Position numbers and translations under genes: made by a program. From assembly GCF_030687835.1 (NCBI RefSeq), contig NZ_CP117449.1, positions 5,270,001 through 5,334,000 on the forward strand: a DNA stretch of 64,000 bases, read 5' to 3'. Origin of the DNA: Pseudomonas hefeiensis (GTDB taxonomy: Bacteria > Pseudomonadota > Gammaproteobacteria > Pseudomonadales > Pseudomonadaceae). The notes beneath the pieces were generated by a model that had not been told where the DNA came from, ran no database searches, and worked only from the letters and a program-made list of their open reading frames with translations. Shown in pieces: positions 37,083 to 46,316 of the stretch (position 1 is the stretch's first letter; every line of letters starts with the position of its first letter).

Positions 37083-38447
37083 TTAGCGGATACCCTGCTG
37101 ACGCAGTGCGTTGGGAGTGAACTCGGCGGTGCTGGCGGTGAAGCCGAAGTCGTAGGCCGATTTCTCTTCGTTCTTCATGCCCAGGGCCAGATAGCGGCCG
37201 GACTGCAGGTCGTAGAGGGTTTCCAGGGCGTACCACGGCACTTGCTTGTCGTAGTAGTTCTCGGCATGGGCCTCGGCAACGCGCCACAGTTGACCACGAC
37301 CGTCGTAATGGTCGATCACCGCAGCTTGCCAGGTGTCTTCGTCGATGTAGAAGTCACGCTTGGCATAGATGTGGCGCTGGCCTTCCTTCAGGGTCGCGGT
37401 CACTTGCCAGACACGACGCAGCTCGTAGCGAGCCAGGTCCTGGTTGATATGGCCGGCCTTGATGATGTCGGCATACTTGAGCTGGGGCGAATCGATCTTG
37501 TAGCTGTTGGAGGCTATGTACAGTTCTTTCTTGCCCACCAGTTTCCAGTCATAGCGATCCGGCGCACCGTTGTACATGTCCAGGTTGTCGGAGGTACGCA
37601 GGCCGTCGGCGGCGGTGCCCGGACCGTCGTAGGACACTTGCGGCGCACGACGCACGCGACGCTGACCGGCGTTGTAGACCCACGCAGAACGCGGTTCCTT
37701 AACCTGGTCGAGGGTTTCGTGCACCAGCAGTACACCACCGGCCAGACGCGCCGGCGCGGTGACTTGCTGCTTGAAGTAGAACAGGATGTTGCCAGGGTTG
37801 GCCGGATCGAAATCCTTCATCTTGTCGCGGAACACGAACTGGTCCCTGAAGTACACCAGGCTGTAGGAGCCGTTGGGCTGCGGCGTGGCCTGGGTCACCA
37901 GGCGGGTCACGCTGCCGCCGCGATAACGGGTGATGTGGTTCCAGATCACTTCCACACCGCTCTGGGGAATCGGGAACGGCACAGCCGTCTCGAAGTTCTC
38001 CAGACCGTTACCGCCGGACACCAGCTTGGTGTTGACCGCGTTTTTCTTGATGGAGGCAAACACATCATCCGGCACGGTGGCACCGCGATGGGATGGGTAG
38101 ACCGGCATCTTGAAGGATTCCGGGTAGCGCTTGAACATCGCGTACTGGCCCGGCGCAAGTTTGTCTTTGTACTGGTCGACGTTCTGCGCGGTGATGGTGA
38201 ACAGCGGTTTTTCACTGGCGTACGGGTCGGAAAGGAAACCCTTGCTGTCCACGCTCCCGGCGTTCTGGGCCATGGGTTTCCAGGCCGGAATCGAACCGTC
38301 GGCATTGCCGGCCATTTCGGCGCCCATCGGCGTCAGGCTTTTGCCCAGTTTGTCGGCTTCGGCGGCAGGCACCGCCGCCATGACGCTGGCGGCCAGCAGG
38401 GATAGCCCCAAAACACCGACCTGCAACAGACTCTTTGTTATTTTCAT
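37083..38447 (-). CDS. DUF1329 domain protein (exported, lipid-related)
   Basis: A 454-residue protein with a signal peptide (SLLQVGVLGLSLLAASVMAAVPAAEA). Family marks are the early LGKSLTPMGAEMAGNADGSIPAW, FPIPQSGVEVIWNHITRYRG, and the late FYIDEDTWQAAVIDHYDGRGQLWRVAEAH. DUF1329 proteins have a LolA/LolB-like fold and nearly always travel with DUF1302 proteins near lipid or hydrophobic-substrate genes; transfer of a hydrophobic molecule across the periplasm is the inferred role. It lies 25 bp after the DUF1302 gene, in one operon. Confidence 0.92.
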   Translation of the reverse strand: MKITKSLLQVGVLGLSLLAASVMAAVPAAEADKLGKSLTPMGAEMAGNADGSIPAWKPMAQNAGSVDSKGFLSDPYASEKPLFTITAQNVDQYKDKLAPGQYAMFKRYPESFKMPVYPSHRGATVPDDVFASIKKNAVNTKLVSGGNGLENFETAVPFPIPQSGVEVIWNHITRYRGGSVTRLVTQATPQPNGSYSLVYFRDQFVFRDKMKDFDPANPGNILFYFKQQVTAPARLAGGVLLVHETLDQVKEPRSAWVYNAGQRRVRRAPQVSYDGPGTAADGLRTSDNLDMYNGAPDRYDWKLVGKKELYIASNSYKIDSPQLKYADIIKAGHINQDLARYELRRVWQVTATLKEGQRHIYAKRDFYIDEDTWQAAVIDHYDGRGQLWRVAEAHAENYYDKQVPWYALETLYDLQSGRYLALGMKNEEKSAYDFGFTASTAEFTPNALRQQGIR

Positions 38448-38472
38448 AGTGTGTCGTCCTGAAATACTGTGC

Positions 38473-40338
38473 TTAGAAGGTCACGCCGACGCTGAGCGCC
38501 AGGAAATCGCGATCGTCCACGGTGCTGAAGTCGCCACCAAAGAAGTTGGTGTAGGCCAGGCTCGCGTTGTAGGTGTTCTGGTACTCGGCATCCAGTCCGA
38601 GACTGACGGCTTTGCGGCCTTCTTCGAAGTTGCCGCCCGGGCCTGGCGAGTAGCCTTTGACGTCATGGGACCAGGCCACGTTGGGCTTGAGGTTCACACC
38701 GGCGAATACGTCCGGGTATTCCCAGATGGCACGGGCACGGTAGCCCCAGGAGGTGGAGGTGGTGAAGCCATCGTTGTTGCAGTTGCTGTTCACATCGGCA
38801 CTGGTCTGGCCACCACCGGCTGCGGTCGAGCCATTGAGCACGTTACAGAAACCGCTGGGCAGTTCGCCCGGACCGAACACCGGGTCGCGGCCATAACGAG
38901 CGTCGGATTTGCTTTCCAGCCCGCCCACGTAGGTCACGCCGACTTCGCCTACCAGGGTCAGGCGGCTGGCGCCCATGACCTGATCCAGGAAGTGGGTGAA
39001 CGTGGTCTGGAACTGAGTGATTTCCTTACGGTTATAGCCATGCAGGTCCTGACCCGGCGAGCCAGGGAGTATCGAAGCATTGCCAAGACCGGGAAGTGGC
39101 GTCACACCGGCGAAAAGAATGTCCGTGGTGCTCAGTTGCACCGGGGCGTTCGGGCGATAGCTCAGCTCGCCGCTCCACGCCGTGCCGGTAGGCAAGGTGG
39201 TGGAGAAACTCAAACCGTAGAGACGGATGTCTTCAGGGTATTCGATGAAATAGTTCGAGTTACCCGCAACCAGCAAAGGCGCCAGCGCGGCGAACGCAGG
39301 CGGCAATCCTGCTGCCAGGTCAAAAACGGACTGCGGAGCACCGGTGGCACTGAAAATCGGCGCACGGCTGTGGTAGTTCATGAAGTAAGCACCGAACTCG
39401 GTGTCCAGCGGCTCGAACATGTACTTGAACGACACGCCCCACTGGCCACTGTCGCGAGCATCGCGATCCGCACCGCGACGCACCAGCACGCCCTCTTCGT
39501 TGACGTTGACTCCGAGCGCTTCCGCTGGACCGAGTGCGGCCGCGGGGAGCGTAGAGCGCTTGTTCAGCACTCGCAGGTTGTCGCTGCAACCATCGGCAAC
39601 CACGTCCGGCTGCGAGAAGAACGTACCGCAGTTATCGACGACCGTCTGATCCCATTCCAGCTGGTAGAACGCTTCGGCCGACAGATTGTCGGTCAGGCTC
39701 TGGGACACATAGAACATGTTGACCGGGATCAGGCCTTCCTTGACCTCGGCACCTGGACGGCGGAACGCCGACACGTCGACCGGGTTGATCGAGTTGATCC
39801 CGCCCTGGATGAAGGTGCTTTCACCCCAACTGACCACCTGTTTGCCCAGGCGAACCGAACCCGGCTGATCGTCAATAGCGTAGTTGTGGTAGATGAACGC
39901 ATCGAGGATCTGCCCGCCGGAAGACTTGGCGCCTTCCTTGCGGTTGCTGTCGCTGATGTCCTTGTACAGGCGATGTTCGTCCTTGAGTTCGAAGTCGTAC
40001 CAGTACTTGCCGCGCACAAACACGCCGGTATCGCCGTACTTCAGTTCCAGATCGTGGATACCCTTGAAGATCTTCGAAAAGGTTTCCCCGCGCTTGAAGT
40101 TCAGGTGACCGTCGTCGGAGGTCTGGGACAGGCCCTTGCCGCCGTTGTTGACGCCGATCAGGTCTCTGTTGGCCTTGGCCGTGGACCAGCTTGCGCCTAC
40201 CGACAGGGCCGAGTCGAACTGGCCCTCGATTTCACCGATGTTGAAACTGACGCCGAATGCTGGCCCGGCGAGCGAAGAGGCGAGACTGACCGCCAGAGGC
40301 AGTTTTGCCCGGCGCCAGAACGTGTTTGCTGAGGTCAT
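38473..40338 (-). CDS. DUF1302 domain protein (outer-membrane barrel)
   Basis: A 621-residue exported protein. The signal region is KLPLAVSLASSLAGPAFGVSF; many amphipathic strands follow, and the C-terminus ends ...LALSVGVTF with the terminal Phe of an outer-membrane beta barrel. Family marks are FDSALSVGASWSTAKANRDLIGVNNGGKG, LRLGKQVVSWGESTFIQGGINSINPVD and the long Asn/Tyr-rich strands. Paired with DUF1329 and next to an acyl-CoA ligase, it is probably an entry channel for a fatty or other hydrophobic substrate. First gene of the operon. Confidence 0.92.
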   Translation of the reverse strand: MTSANTFWRRAKLPLAVSLASSLAGPAFGVSFNIGEIEGQFDSALSVGASWSTAKANRDLIGVNNGGKGLSQTSDDGHLNFKRGETFSKIFKGIHDLELKYGDTGVFVRGKYWYDFELKDEHRLYKDISDSNRKEGAKSSGGQILDAFIYHNYAIDDQPGSVRLGKQVVSWGESTFIQGGINSINPVDVSAFRRPGAEVKEGLIPVNMFYVSQSLTDNLSAEAFYQLEWDQTVVDNCGTFFSQPDVVADGCSDNLRVLNKRSTLPAAALGPAEALGVNVNEEGVLVRRGADRDARDSGQWGVSFKYMFEPLDTEFGAYFMNYHSRAPIFSATGAPQSVFDLAAGLPPAFAALAPLLVAGNSNYFIEYPEDIRLYGLSFSTTLPTGTAWSGELSYRPNAPVQLSTTDILFAGVTPLPGLGNASILPGSPGQDLHGYNRKEITQFQTTFTHFLDQVMGASRLTLVGEVGVTYVGGLESKSDARYGRDPVFGPGELPSGFCNVLNGSTAAGGGQTSADVNSNCNNDGFTTSTSWGYRARAIWEYPDVFAGVNLKPNVAWSHDVKGYSPGPGGNFEEGRKAVSLGLDAEYQNTYNASLAYTNFFGGDFSTVDDRDFLALSVGVTF

Positions 40339-40673
40339 CGACGCTACTCCATGTGCTTTTATTTTTATGGCAGTCAGTATTTTTCAAAAACACTTTCAAC
40401 GGCTGGGAATGGCAACGTTCCGCCCCGTTCAAAGTCGCATCGCCCGTTTAGTGCGTGCGCCCCGTTCTTGAAAATCCTTAAACGGACTATAGCCAGCAGG
40501 TAGTACGGCTTGATCCCTCTAAAGTGTGATTTGCAGCCCGCGACCACTCTGGAACAGTCCTTTCGCCAGGCCGACAGATGCCGGCACGGCAAGGATGGCT
40601 GAAATTTTCGGTTTGACAAGGCAAGCGCTTGCTTGGTGGGGCTGCCGTGCCCTTTTGGACACGGCAAAAACGC
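40339..40673. other. Intergenic region: DUF1302 promoter and end of the acyl-CoA ligase gene
   Basis: No gene. The left part should carry the promoter read toward DUF1302. The right part has the palindrome GCAAGCGCTTGC (40623-40634) and the hairpin GCCGTGCCCTTTTGGACACGGC near 40644-40665, which could end transcription of the ligase gene on the minus strand. Confidence 0.45.
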
Positions 40674-42360
40674 TTAAAGCGTCGACAGGAAGGTGCTGTT
40701 ATTGCTCTGCCATTCGGTGACGTCGATGCGGATACGCTTCTTGTCGAGCTTGCCGACGCTGGTCTTGGGAATTTCCGTAACAAGGGCGATCTGGCTCGGG
40801 ATCGCCCATTTGCTCAGGTGCCCCAATTCGACGAACGGCTTGAGATGTTCCTTGAGCTCGCGAGCCCCGATCTGATGCCCTTCGCGGATGACCAGCAAGG
40901 CAAATGGGCGCTCGCCCCACTGCGGATCGGGAATACCCACCACTGCTACTTCGCGTACCGCCACGTGACGGCTGATGAGGTCTTCCAGGTCCAGGGAGGG
41001 ACGAGATCCATTCACCGCCGGTCTTGATCACGTCCTTGATGCGATCGCGAATATCGATCACGCCCATGCCGTCCAGCGTCGCAACGTCGCCGGTGTGCAG
41101 CCAGCCGCCGGCCCAGAGCTCGGCGCCCTTTTGCGGTTCGTTGAAATAACCCTCGGTGAGCCACGGTGCGCGCAGCACCAGCTCGCCCTGGGTCTCGCCG
41201 TCAGCAGGCAGGAAACGCCCCTCGGTGTCGACAATCGCCGCCTCGACCAGCGGCCCCGGTACGCCGGCCTTGATCCGGTAAGTGATGCGTTCGTCTTCGC
41301 TGCCGGCCATCAGTTCGTCGTTGAGGTGGGCGCAGGACACCAGCGGGCCGGTTTCGGACATGCCATAGGCGGCGGTGAGCTGGATGCCCCGGGCCTTGGC
41401 CGCTTCATACAAACTGCGGTTCAGGGCACTGCCGCCGATGACGATTTTCCAGCCAGCGAAATCGGTGTCCTGGGCGCCCTTGGCATTGAGGACCATTTGC
41501 AGGATGGTCGGCACGCAGTGGGAAAAGGTGACTTTCTCCTTGCGCCACAACTGGATCAGGAACTCGGGGTCGTAACGACCGGGGTAGACCTGCTTGAGCC
41601 CGAGCATGGTTGCCACGTACGGCAGACCCCAGGCATGGACATGGAACATCGGCGTAATCGGCATGTACACGTCGTTGGTGCCCAGCAGCCGCACGCTGTC
41701 GATGGCGCCCATGATGGTCGACACGCCCATGGTGTGCAGCACCAGTTGCCGATGGGTGAAATACACGCCCTTCGGGTTGCCGGTGGTGCCGGTGGTATAG
41801 AACGTGGTGGCGACCGAATTTTCGTCGAAATCCTGGAAGTCGTAGGCGGGGCTGGCGGCGGCGAGCAGTTGTTCGTATTCGCCCACCAGGTTCGGCAGGT
41901 CGGCGGTTTTTTCAGGCAGGTCGGTCAGCAGGAGGGTTTTTTCTACGGTCGTCAAATGCCCGGCAATCGCCTGGTACAAACCGACGAACTCGCTGTTGAC
42001 CAGCACGAAGCGGTCTTGCGCGTGGTTCATGGTGTAGAGGATCTGCTCCGGTGACAGGCGCACGTTGATGGTGTGGATCACCGCGCCGATCATCGGGATC
42101 GCAAACATGCATTCCAGATAACGATGGCTGTCCCAGTCCATCACCGCCACGGTGTCACCGGCCTTGACCCCGGCCTCGGTCAGCACATTGGCCAACCGCG
42201 CGACGCGTTCGATCAGGGTCGGATAGCTATAGCGCAGCTGGTCGCGGTAAATGATCTCGCGGGTTTTCTCGTAACGCGCACCGGACATCAGCAGCCGCTT
42301 GATCAGCAGCGGGTATTGATAAGCGCCTTCGGCTGGAGGAATAACGCGAGTCTGCAACAT
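40674..42360 (-). pseudogene. Acyl-CoA ligase (AMP-binding) broken by a 4-bp duplication
   Basis: Would activate medium or long-chain fatty acids to acyl-CoA. The N-terminal frame from ATG 42360 (AAGGGA upstream) is normal, with the AMP signature TTGTTGNPKGVYFTHRQ, AAYGMSETGP and GWLHTGDVATLDGMGVIDIRDRIKDVIKTGGEWISS. At that point the frame is lost because AGGG is doubled at 40993-41000; removing one copy restores SSLDLEDLISRHVAVREVAVVGIPDPQWGERP and the C-terminal domain with the catalytic-lysine segment KTSVGKLDKKRIR to the stop at 40674. As it stands the C-terminal domain is replaced by a Pro/Arg/Ser-rich tail running to ~40699, so the enzyme should be inactive. It is otherwise undecayed, so the break is recent. 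Confidence 0.88.
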
Positions 42361-42513
42361 AAGAGTCCCTTTTCTGACTGCACGGTCTTGGCTGGAAGCA
42401 AGCACTTTAGAACCCTTATGTTTCAATCAAATCAGCCAAAGGAATGATTTGATCGGCCCGCAAATACTAGCCTTGAGCCATATATCCTCGCCTGCAGTCA
42501 GGAGCCGGGGCGA

Positions 42514-43143
42514 TCAACGCATCTCGGTAAACGCCAACTTGATGCCAATGGCGACGAGTACCGCGCCCATGGTCCGGTCGAACCAGTGGCCCATGCGGGC
42601 AAACCCGGCGCGCACTCGCTGCTGGCTGAACAGCATGGCCACCAGGCAGAACCACACTGCCGTCGCCACCGCCAGGTACACGCCGTAGCCGGCCTGGATT
42701 GCCAGGGGCGTATGAGGGTTGATCACCACGGTGAACAGCGACAGGAAAAACAGCGTCGCCTTGGGGTTCAGGCCATTGGTGACGAAGCCCGAAGTGAACG
42801 CGCCACGGGCGGTACGTTCGCCGGCCTCTTTGTGCAGGTTGTCCGCCGTCGGCTTGACCGGTTGCGCCCGCAGCGCCTTGAAGCCGATGTACAGCAGGTA
42901 GGCGGCGGCGGCCCATTTCAGCGCGTTGAACAGCACGATCGATTGCGACACGATCAGGCCAATGCCCAGCAGCGAATAACCCACATGCAGGAAAATCGCC
43001 GTGCCCACGCCCAGCGCTGTCCAGGTTCCGGCGCGGCGGCCATGGGTCACGCTCTCGCGCACCACCACGGCAAAATCCGGCCCGGGGCTGGCCACGGCCA
43101 ACAGGTGGATCAGGGCGACGGTGAGGAATTCGGTGAGGTACAT
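42514..43143 (-). CDS. LysE family translocator
   Basis: A 209-residue inner-membrane exporter of amino acids or similar small solutes. The N-terminal family motif is ASPGPDFAVVVRESVTHGRRAGTWTALGVG; further helices are SLLGIGLIVSQSIVLFNALKWAAAAYLLYIGFKAL and the Asn-containing GFVTNGLNPKATLFFLSLFTVV. Six helices in all. It is divergent from the 2-hydroxyacid dehydrogenase gene and preceded by a REP doublet. The substrate is unknown. Confidence 0.92.
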   Translation of the reverse strand: MYLTEFLTVALIHLLAVASPGPDFAVVVRESVTHGRRAGTWTALGVGTAIFLHVGYSLLGIGLIVSQSIVLFNALKWAAAAYLLYIGFKALRAQPVKPTADNLHKEAGERTARGAFTSGFVTNGLNPKATLFFLSLFTVVINPHTPLAIQAGYGVYLAVATAVWFCLVAMLFSQQRVRAGFARMGHWFDRTMGAVLVAIGIKLAFTEMR

Positions 43144-43202
43144 GGGGGCTCCTTGGCTAGCTCAATCTCAAAACAAACATCAACTGTGTAGTGAGGGGGC
43201 TG

Positions 43203-43290
43203 TGTGGGAGCAAAGCTTGCTCGCGAAACAGGCGACTCGATTCCTGGAAGACCGCATCGTCGGTGTCGCGAGCAAGCTTTGCTCCCACAG
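43203..43290. repeat. REP doublet (GGAGCAAAGCTTGCTCGCGA variant)
   Basis: Inverted pair of TGTGGGAGCAAAGCTTGCTCG around ~45 bp, between divergent genes. Confidence 0.9.
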
Positions 43291-43347
43291 ACATCTGATA
43301 GGCTCGCCACATTACGCCTTCGATTCCTGAGATAAAAGGTACAGCTG

Positions 43348-44313
43348 ATGACGAACAACGGCCGCGCAGTTTTCCTCGATCACCCTTCCCTGGACCTCGG
43401 CGACCTGGACCTGGGACCGCTGCGCAACTGCTTCAGCGAACTGCAACTGTTCGCCCGTACGACCCGGGATGAAGTGAGCGAGCGGCTCAAAGGTGCCACG
43501 GTGGCGATCACTAACAAGGTCGTGATTGATGCGACTGCCATGGCCGCCAACCCCGAACTGAAGCTGATCCTGATCAGCGCCACCGGCACCAATAACGTCG
43601 ACCTGGACGCCGCTCGTCAACACGGCATCACAGTGTGCAATTGTCAGGGCTATGGCACGCCATCGGTGGCACAGCACACGATCATGCTGCTATTGAATCT
43701 GGCGACACGCCTGGGTGATTACCAAAAAGCGGTGGGCGAAGGTCGCTGGCAACAGGCTTCGCAGTTCTGCCTGCTGGACTATCCCATTGTCGAACTGGAA
43801 GGCAAAACCCTCGGACTGCTGGGTCATGGTGAACTGGGCAGCGCCGTCGGGCGACTGGCCGAAGCCTTTGGCATGCGCGTGCTGCTGGGACAGATTCCCG
43901 GACGCCCTGCCCGCCCCAACCGCTTGCCATTGGATCAACTGTTACCGCAAATCGACGCGCTGACCCTGCACTGTCCACTCAACGAACATACCCGCCACTT
44001 CATCGGTGCCCCGCAACTGGCGCAGCTTAAACCCGGCGCCTTTGTGCTCAACACCGCCCGTGGCGGCCTGATTGACGAACAGGCCCTGGCCGATGCCTTG
44101 CGCAGCGGCCATTTGGGCGGCGCGGCCACCGATGTGCTGAGCGTGGAGCCACCGACCCAGGGCAATCCGCTGCTGGCCGCCGACATTCCTCGCCTGATCG
44201 TCACGCCCCACAACGCCTGGGGCAGCCGCGAGGCGCGGCAGCGGATCGTCGGTCAACTGACGGAAAACGCCCAAGGCTTTTTCAGCGGTACAGCGCAGCG
44301 AGTCGTCAGTTGA
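43348..44313 (+). CDS. D-2-hydroxyacid dehydrogenase (glycerate/hydroxypyruvate reductase-like)
   Basis: A 321-residue NAD(P)-dependent enzyme interconverting a 2-oxoacid and a D-2-hydroxyacid. The dinucleotide fold is LGLLGHGELGSAVGRLAEAFGMRV, the substrate Arg sits in LNTARGGLIDEQAL, the Glu in the following VLSVEPP and the catalytic His in TPHNAWGSREARQR. The N-terminal substrate domain is of the HprA type. It is followed 33 bp later by rsmC on the same strand. The specific substrate is not readable from sequence. Confidence 0.92.
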   Translation: MTNNGRAVFLDHPSLDLGDLDLGPLRNCFSELQLFARTTRDEVSERLKGATVAITNKVVIDATAMAANPELKLILISATGTNNVDLDAARQHGITVCNCQGYGTPSVAQHTIMLLLNLATRLGDYQKAVGEGRWQQASQFCLLDYPIVELEGKTLGLLGHGELGSAVGRLAEAFGMRVLLGQIPGRPARPNRLPLDQLLPQIDALTLHCPLNEHTRHFIGAPQLAQLKPGAFVLNTARGGLIDEQALADALRSGHLGGAATDVLSVEPPTQGNPLLAADIPRLIVTPHNAWGSREARQRIVGQLTENAQGFFSGTAQRVVS

Positions 44314-44346
44314 TAAACTGCCGCACTTTTTTTCAAGGAGCAGACC

Positions 44347-45345
44347 ATGGATCCGCGCAGTGAAGTACTGCTTCGTCAGGCCGAGTTATTCCAGGGTTCA
44401 GTCCTGCTGGCCGGCCTGCCCGCCGACGATCTGCTCGGCCGCTTGCCCCAAGCCCATGGCTGGTGCTGGCACGCCGGTGATCAAGCCGCGCTGGAGGCCC
44501 GTTTTCCCGAGCGCAGCCACTTTGGCGTGAACGTGCCGGCCCGTGAGTTCGACACCGCCGTGGTGTTCCTGCCCAAGGCCAAGGACCTGACCGACTACAT
44601 CCTCAACGCCGTGGCCTCGCGCCTGGCCGGTCGCGAGGTGTATCTGGTGGGGGAAAAGCGCAGTGGCATCGAAGGCGCGTCCAAGCAGCTCAATGCCTTC
44701 GGCAAGCCGCGCAAGCTCGACAGCGCGCGCCATTGCCAGTTGTGGCAAGTCACCGTGGCCGATGCGCCCGAAGCCAAGCCTTTGGAAAGCCTGGCCCAGA
44801 CCTACGAGTTGCCCCTGGCCGAAGGCGCGCTGACGGTCATCAGCCTGCCGGGGGTATTCAGTCACGGTCGCCTGGACCGCGGCAGCGCGCTGTTGCTCGA
44901 ACACCTGGATAAACTGCCCAGCGGCCACTTGCTGGACTTCGGTTGCGGCGCCGGTGTGCTGGGGGCAGCAGTCAAGCGTCGCTATCCGCACAACACGGTC
45001 ACGCTGCTGGACGTGGATGCCTTCGCCGCCGCCAGCAGCCGCCTGACCCTGGCCGCCAATGGCCTGGAGGCCGAGGTGCTGACCGGCGACGGTATCGATG
45101 CCGCGCCGATGGGATTAAGCGCGATTCTGAGCAACCCGCCGTTCCATGTCGGCGTGCACACCGACTACCTCACCACGGAAAACCTGCTGCGAAAAGCGGC
45201 AAAACATCTGAAAAACGGCGGCGAACTGCGCTTGGTAGCGAACAGTTTCCTCAAATACCAGCCGCTGATCGAAGAGCATCTGGGCGTGTGCGCGATCAAG
45301 GCCGAAGGCCAGGGTTTTCGCATCTACCGGGCCAAGCGCGGCTGA
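44347..45345 (+). CDS. rsmC: 16S rRNA (guanine1207-N2)-methyltransferase RsmC
   Basis: A 332-residue rRNA methyltransferase acting on G1207 of 16S rRNA in the small subunit. It has the duplicated MTS domain layout: a degenerate N-terminal copy (residues ~1-160) and an active C-terminal copy with the SAM motif [20 protein letters not shown] and the catalytic [12 protein letters not shown]. Length is as in E. coli RsmC. AAGGAGCAGACC gives a strong ribosome site for ATG 44347. Confidence 0.95.
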   Translation: MDPRSEVLLRQAELFQGSVLLAGLPADDLLGRLPQAHGWCWHAGDQAALEARFPERSHFGVNVPAREFDTAVVFLPKAKDLTDYILNAVASRLAGREVYLVGEKRSGIEGASKQLNAFGKPRKLDSARHCQLWQVTVADAPEAKPLESLAQTYELPLAEGALTVISLPGVFSHGRLDRGSALLLEHLDKLPSGHLLDFGCGAGVLGAAVKRRYPHNTVTLLDVDAFAAASSRLTLAANGLEAEVLTGDGIDAAPMGLSAILSNPPFHVGVHTDYLTTENLLRKAAKHLKNGGELRLVANSFLKYQPLIEEHLGVCAIKAEGQGFRIYRAKRG

Positions 45346-45366
45346 AGCAATTTTAAGAAACAGCAC

Positions 45367-45395
45367 TTGCCCAATCGGATTTGCCTAGGCAGAAT
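45367..45395 (+). promoter_or_regulatory. Promoter of the riboswitch/GDT1 transcript
   Basis: TTGCCC (45367-45372) and CAGAAT (45390-45395) with a 17-bp spacer; transcription would begin just before the riboswitch. Confidence 0.45.
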
Positions 45396-45402
45396 CCGCT
45401 CC

Positions 45403-45600
45403 GTCCTAGGGGAGTAGTCTCCCGCGAGCGCCATGCTCGCCCGGCATACGTCAACATACTTGGTCAGCAGACCATGGCGTATGCGGCCCAAGCGTCCACG
45501 CAGATGGTCGCTGGGTTTGACAAGACCTATGACACGCACACCTTACCCGGGGCGGGAAGGCTGTACGTGTCATAGCCGTGTCGACCCGCCCCTCTAGGAA
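45403..45600 (+). promoter_or_regulatory. yybP-ykoY manganese riboswitch
   Basis: The aptamer hallmark GGGGAGTAG lies at 45409-45417. TCCTAG (45404-45409) pairs with CTAGGA (45594-45599) to close the whole element, and the 3' arm contains AGGA, the ribosome site of the following ATG at 45608. Pairing therefore hides the ribosome site, which suggests control of translation by Mn2+. A second internal pairing involves ACACCTTACCCGGGGCGGGAAGG..GTACGTGT-like arms. This class controls Mn2+ efflux genes, and a GDT1 exporter follows directly. Confidence 0.85.
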
Positions 45601-45607
45601 TCACCTG

Positions 45608-46192
45608 ATGCTGGACTCTTTCCTCGTACCTACCGCTATCGTTGCGCTGGCCGAAATCGGCGACAAGACGCAATTGCTCGCGCTTATTCTCGCGGCTCGC
45701 TTTCGCAAACCCTGGCCGATCATTGCCGGCATCGTTGCCGCAACCTTGGCCAACCATGCGGCGGCCGGAGCAGTGGGAGCCTGGGTCGGTAGTATTTTCT
45801 CGGACGCGATCCTGCACTGGATCCTGGCGGTGAGCTTTGCCGCTACGGCACTGTGGACGCTGGTGCCGGACAAACTGGACGATGACGAAGCCAGTACGGC
45901 CCGCAAGTTCGGGCCTTTCCTGACCACCCTGATCGCGTTCTTCCTGGCGGAAATCGGCGACAAGACACAGATCGCCACGGTGATGCTCGCCGCGCAATAC
46001 CCGGAACTGTGGCTGGTGATCATCGGCACCACCGTGGGCATGTTGATTGCCAACGTGCCGGTGGTATTGGCCGGTAACTTCGCCGCTGAAAAGCTCCCCC
46101 TGACGCTGATCCGCCGACTGGCCGCCTCGGCATTTTTTGTCCTGGCAGCCGTGGCGGTCTATAAGGCGATGCAGAGCAGTGGCTGGGTTTGA
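45608..46192 (+). CDS. TMEM165/GDT1 family cation exporter (probably Mn2+)
   Basis: A 194-residue inner-membrane protein with two inverted copies of the family motif, ALAEIGDKTQLLALILAARF and FLAEIGDKTQIATVMLAAQYP, whose acidic residues line the cation path. About six helices. Members export Mn2+ or Ca2+; the Mn2+ riboswitch in front makes Mn2+ the likely substrate. ATG 45608 is fixed by AGGA at 45596-45599. Confidence 0.93.
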   Translation: MLDSFLVPTAIVALAEIGDKTQLLALILAARFRKPWPIIAGIVAATLANHAAAGAVGAWVGSIFSDAILHWILAVSFAATALWTLVPDKLDDDEASTARKFGPFLTTLIAFFLAEIGDKTQIATVMLAAQYPELWLVIIGTTVGMLIANVPVVLAGNFAAEKLPLTLIRRLAASAFFVLAAVAVYKAMQSSGWV

Positions 46193-46220
46193 TCCTGTGC
46201 CGCACCTTGCAGAGGACCAC

Positions 46221-46309
46221 TGTGGGAGCATAGCTTGCTCGCGATAAACGATGACGCGGTCTGATTGAAGTCTGCGTCGCCTCTGTCGCGAGCAAGCTTT
46301 GCTCCCACA
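46221..46309. repeat. REP doublet
   Basis: Inverted pair of TGTGGGAGCA.AGCTTGCTCGCGA around ~45 bp, between convergent genes. Confidence 0.9.
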
Positions 46310-46316
46310 ACGATGG

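Noticed and set aside
38131..40332. 733-codon plus-strand ORF opposite DUF1329/DUF1302
   Set aside because: Antisense shadow; the minus-strand proteins have signal peptides and clear family matches, the plus frame has neither.
40674..41015. Separate small protein NGSRPSLDLEDLISRH...
   Set aside because: It is the out-of-frame C-terminal domain of the broken acyl-CoA ligase, not a gene.
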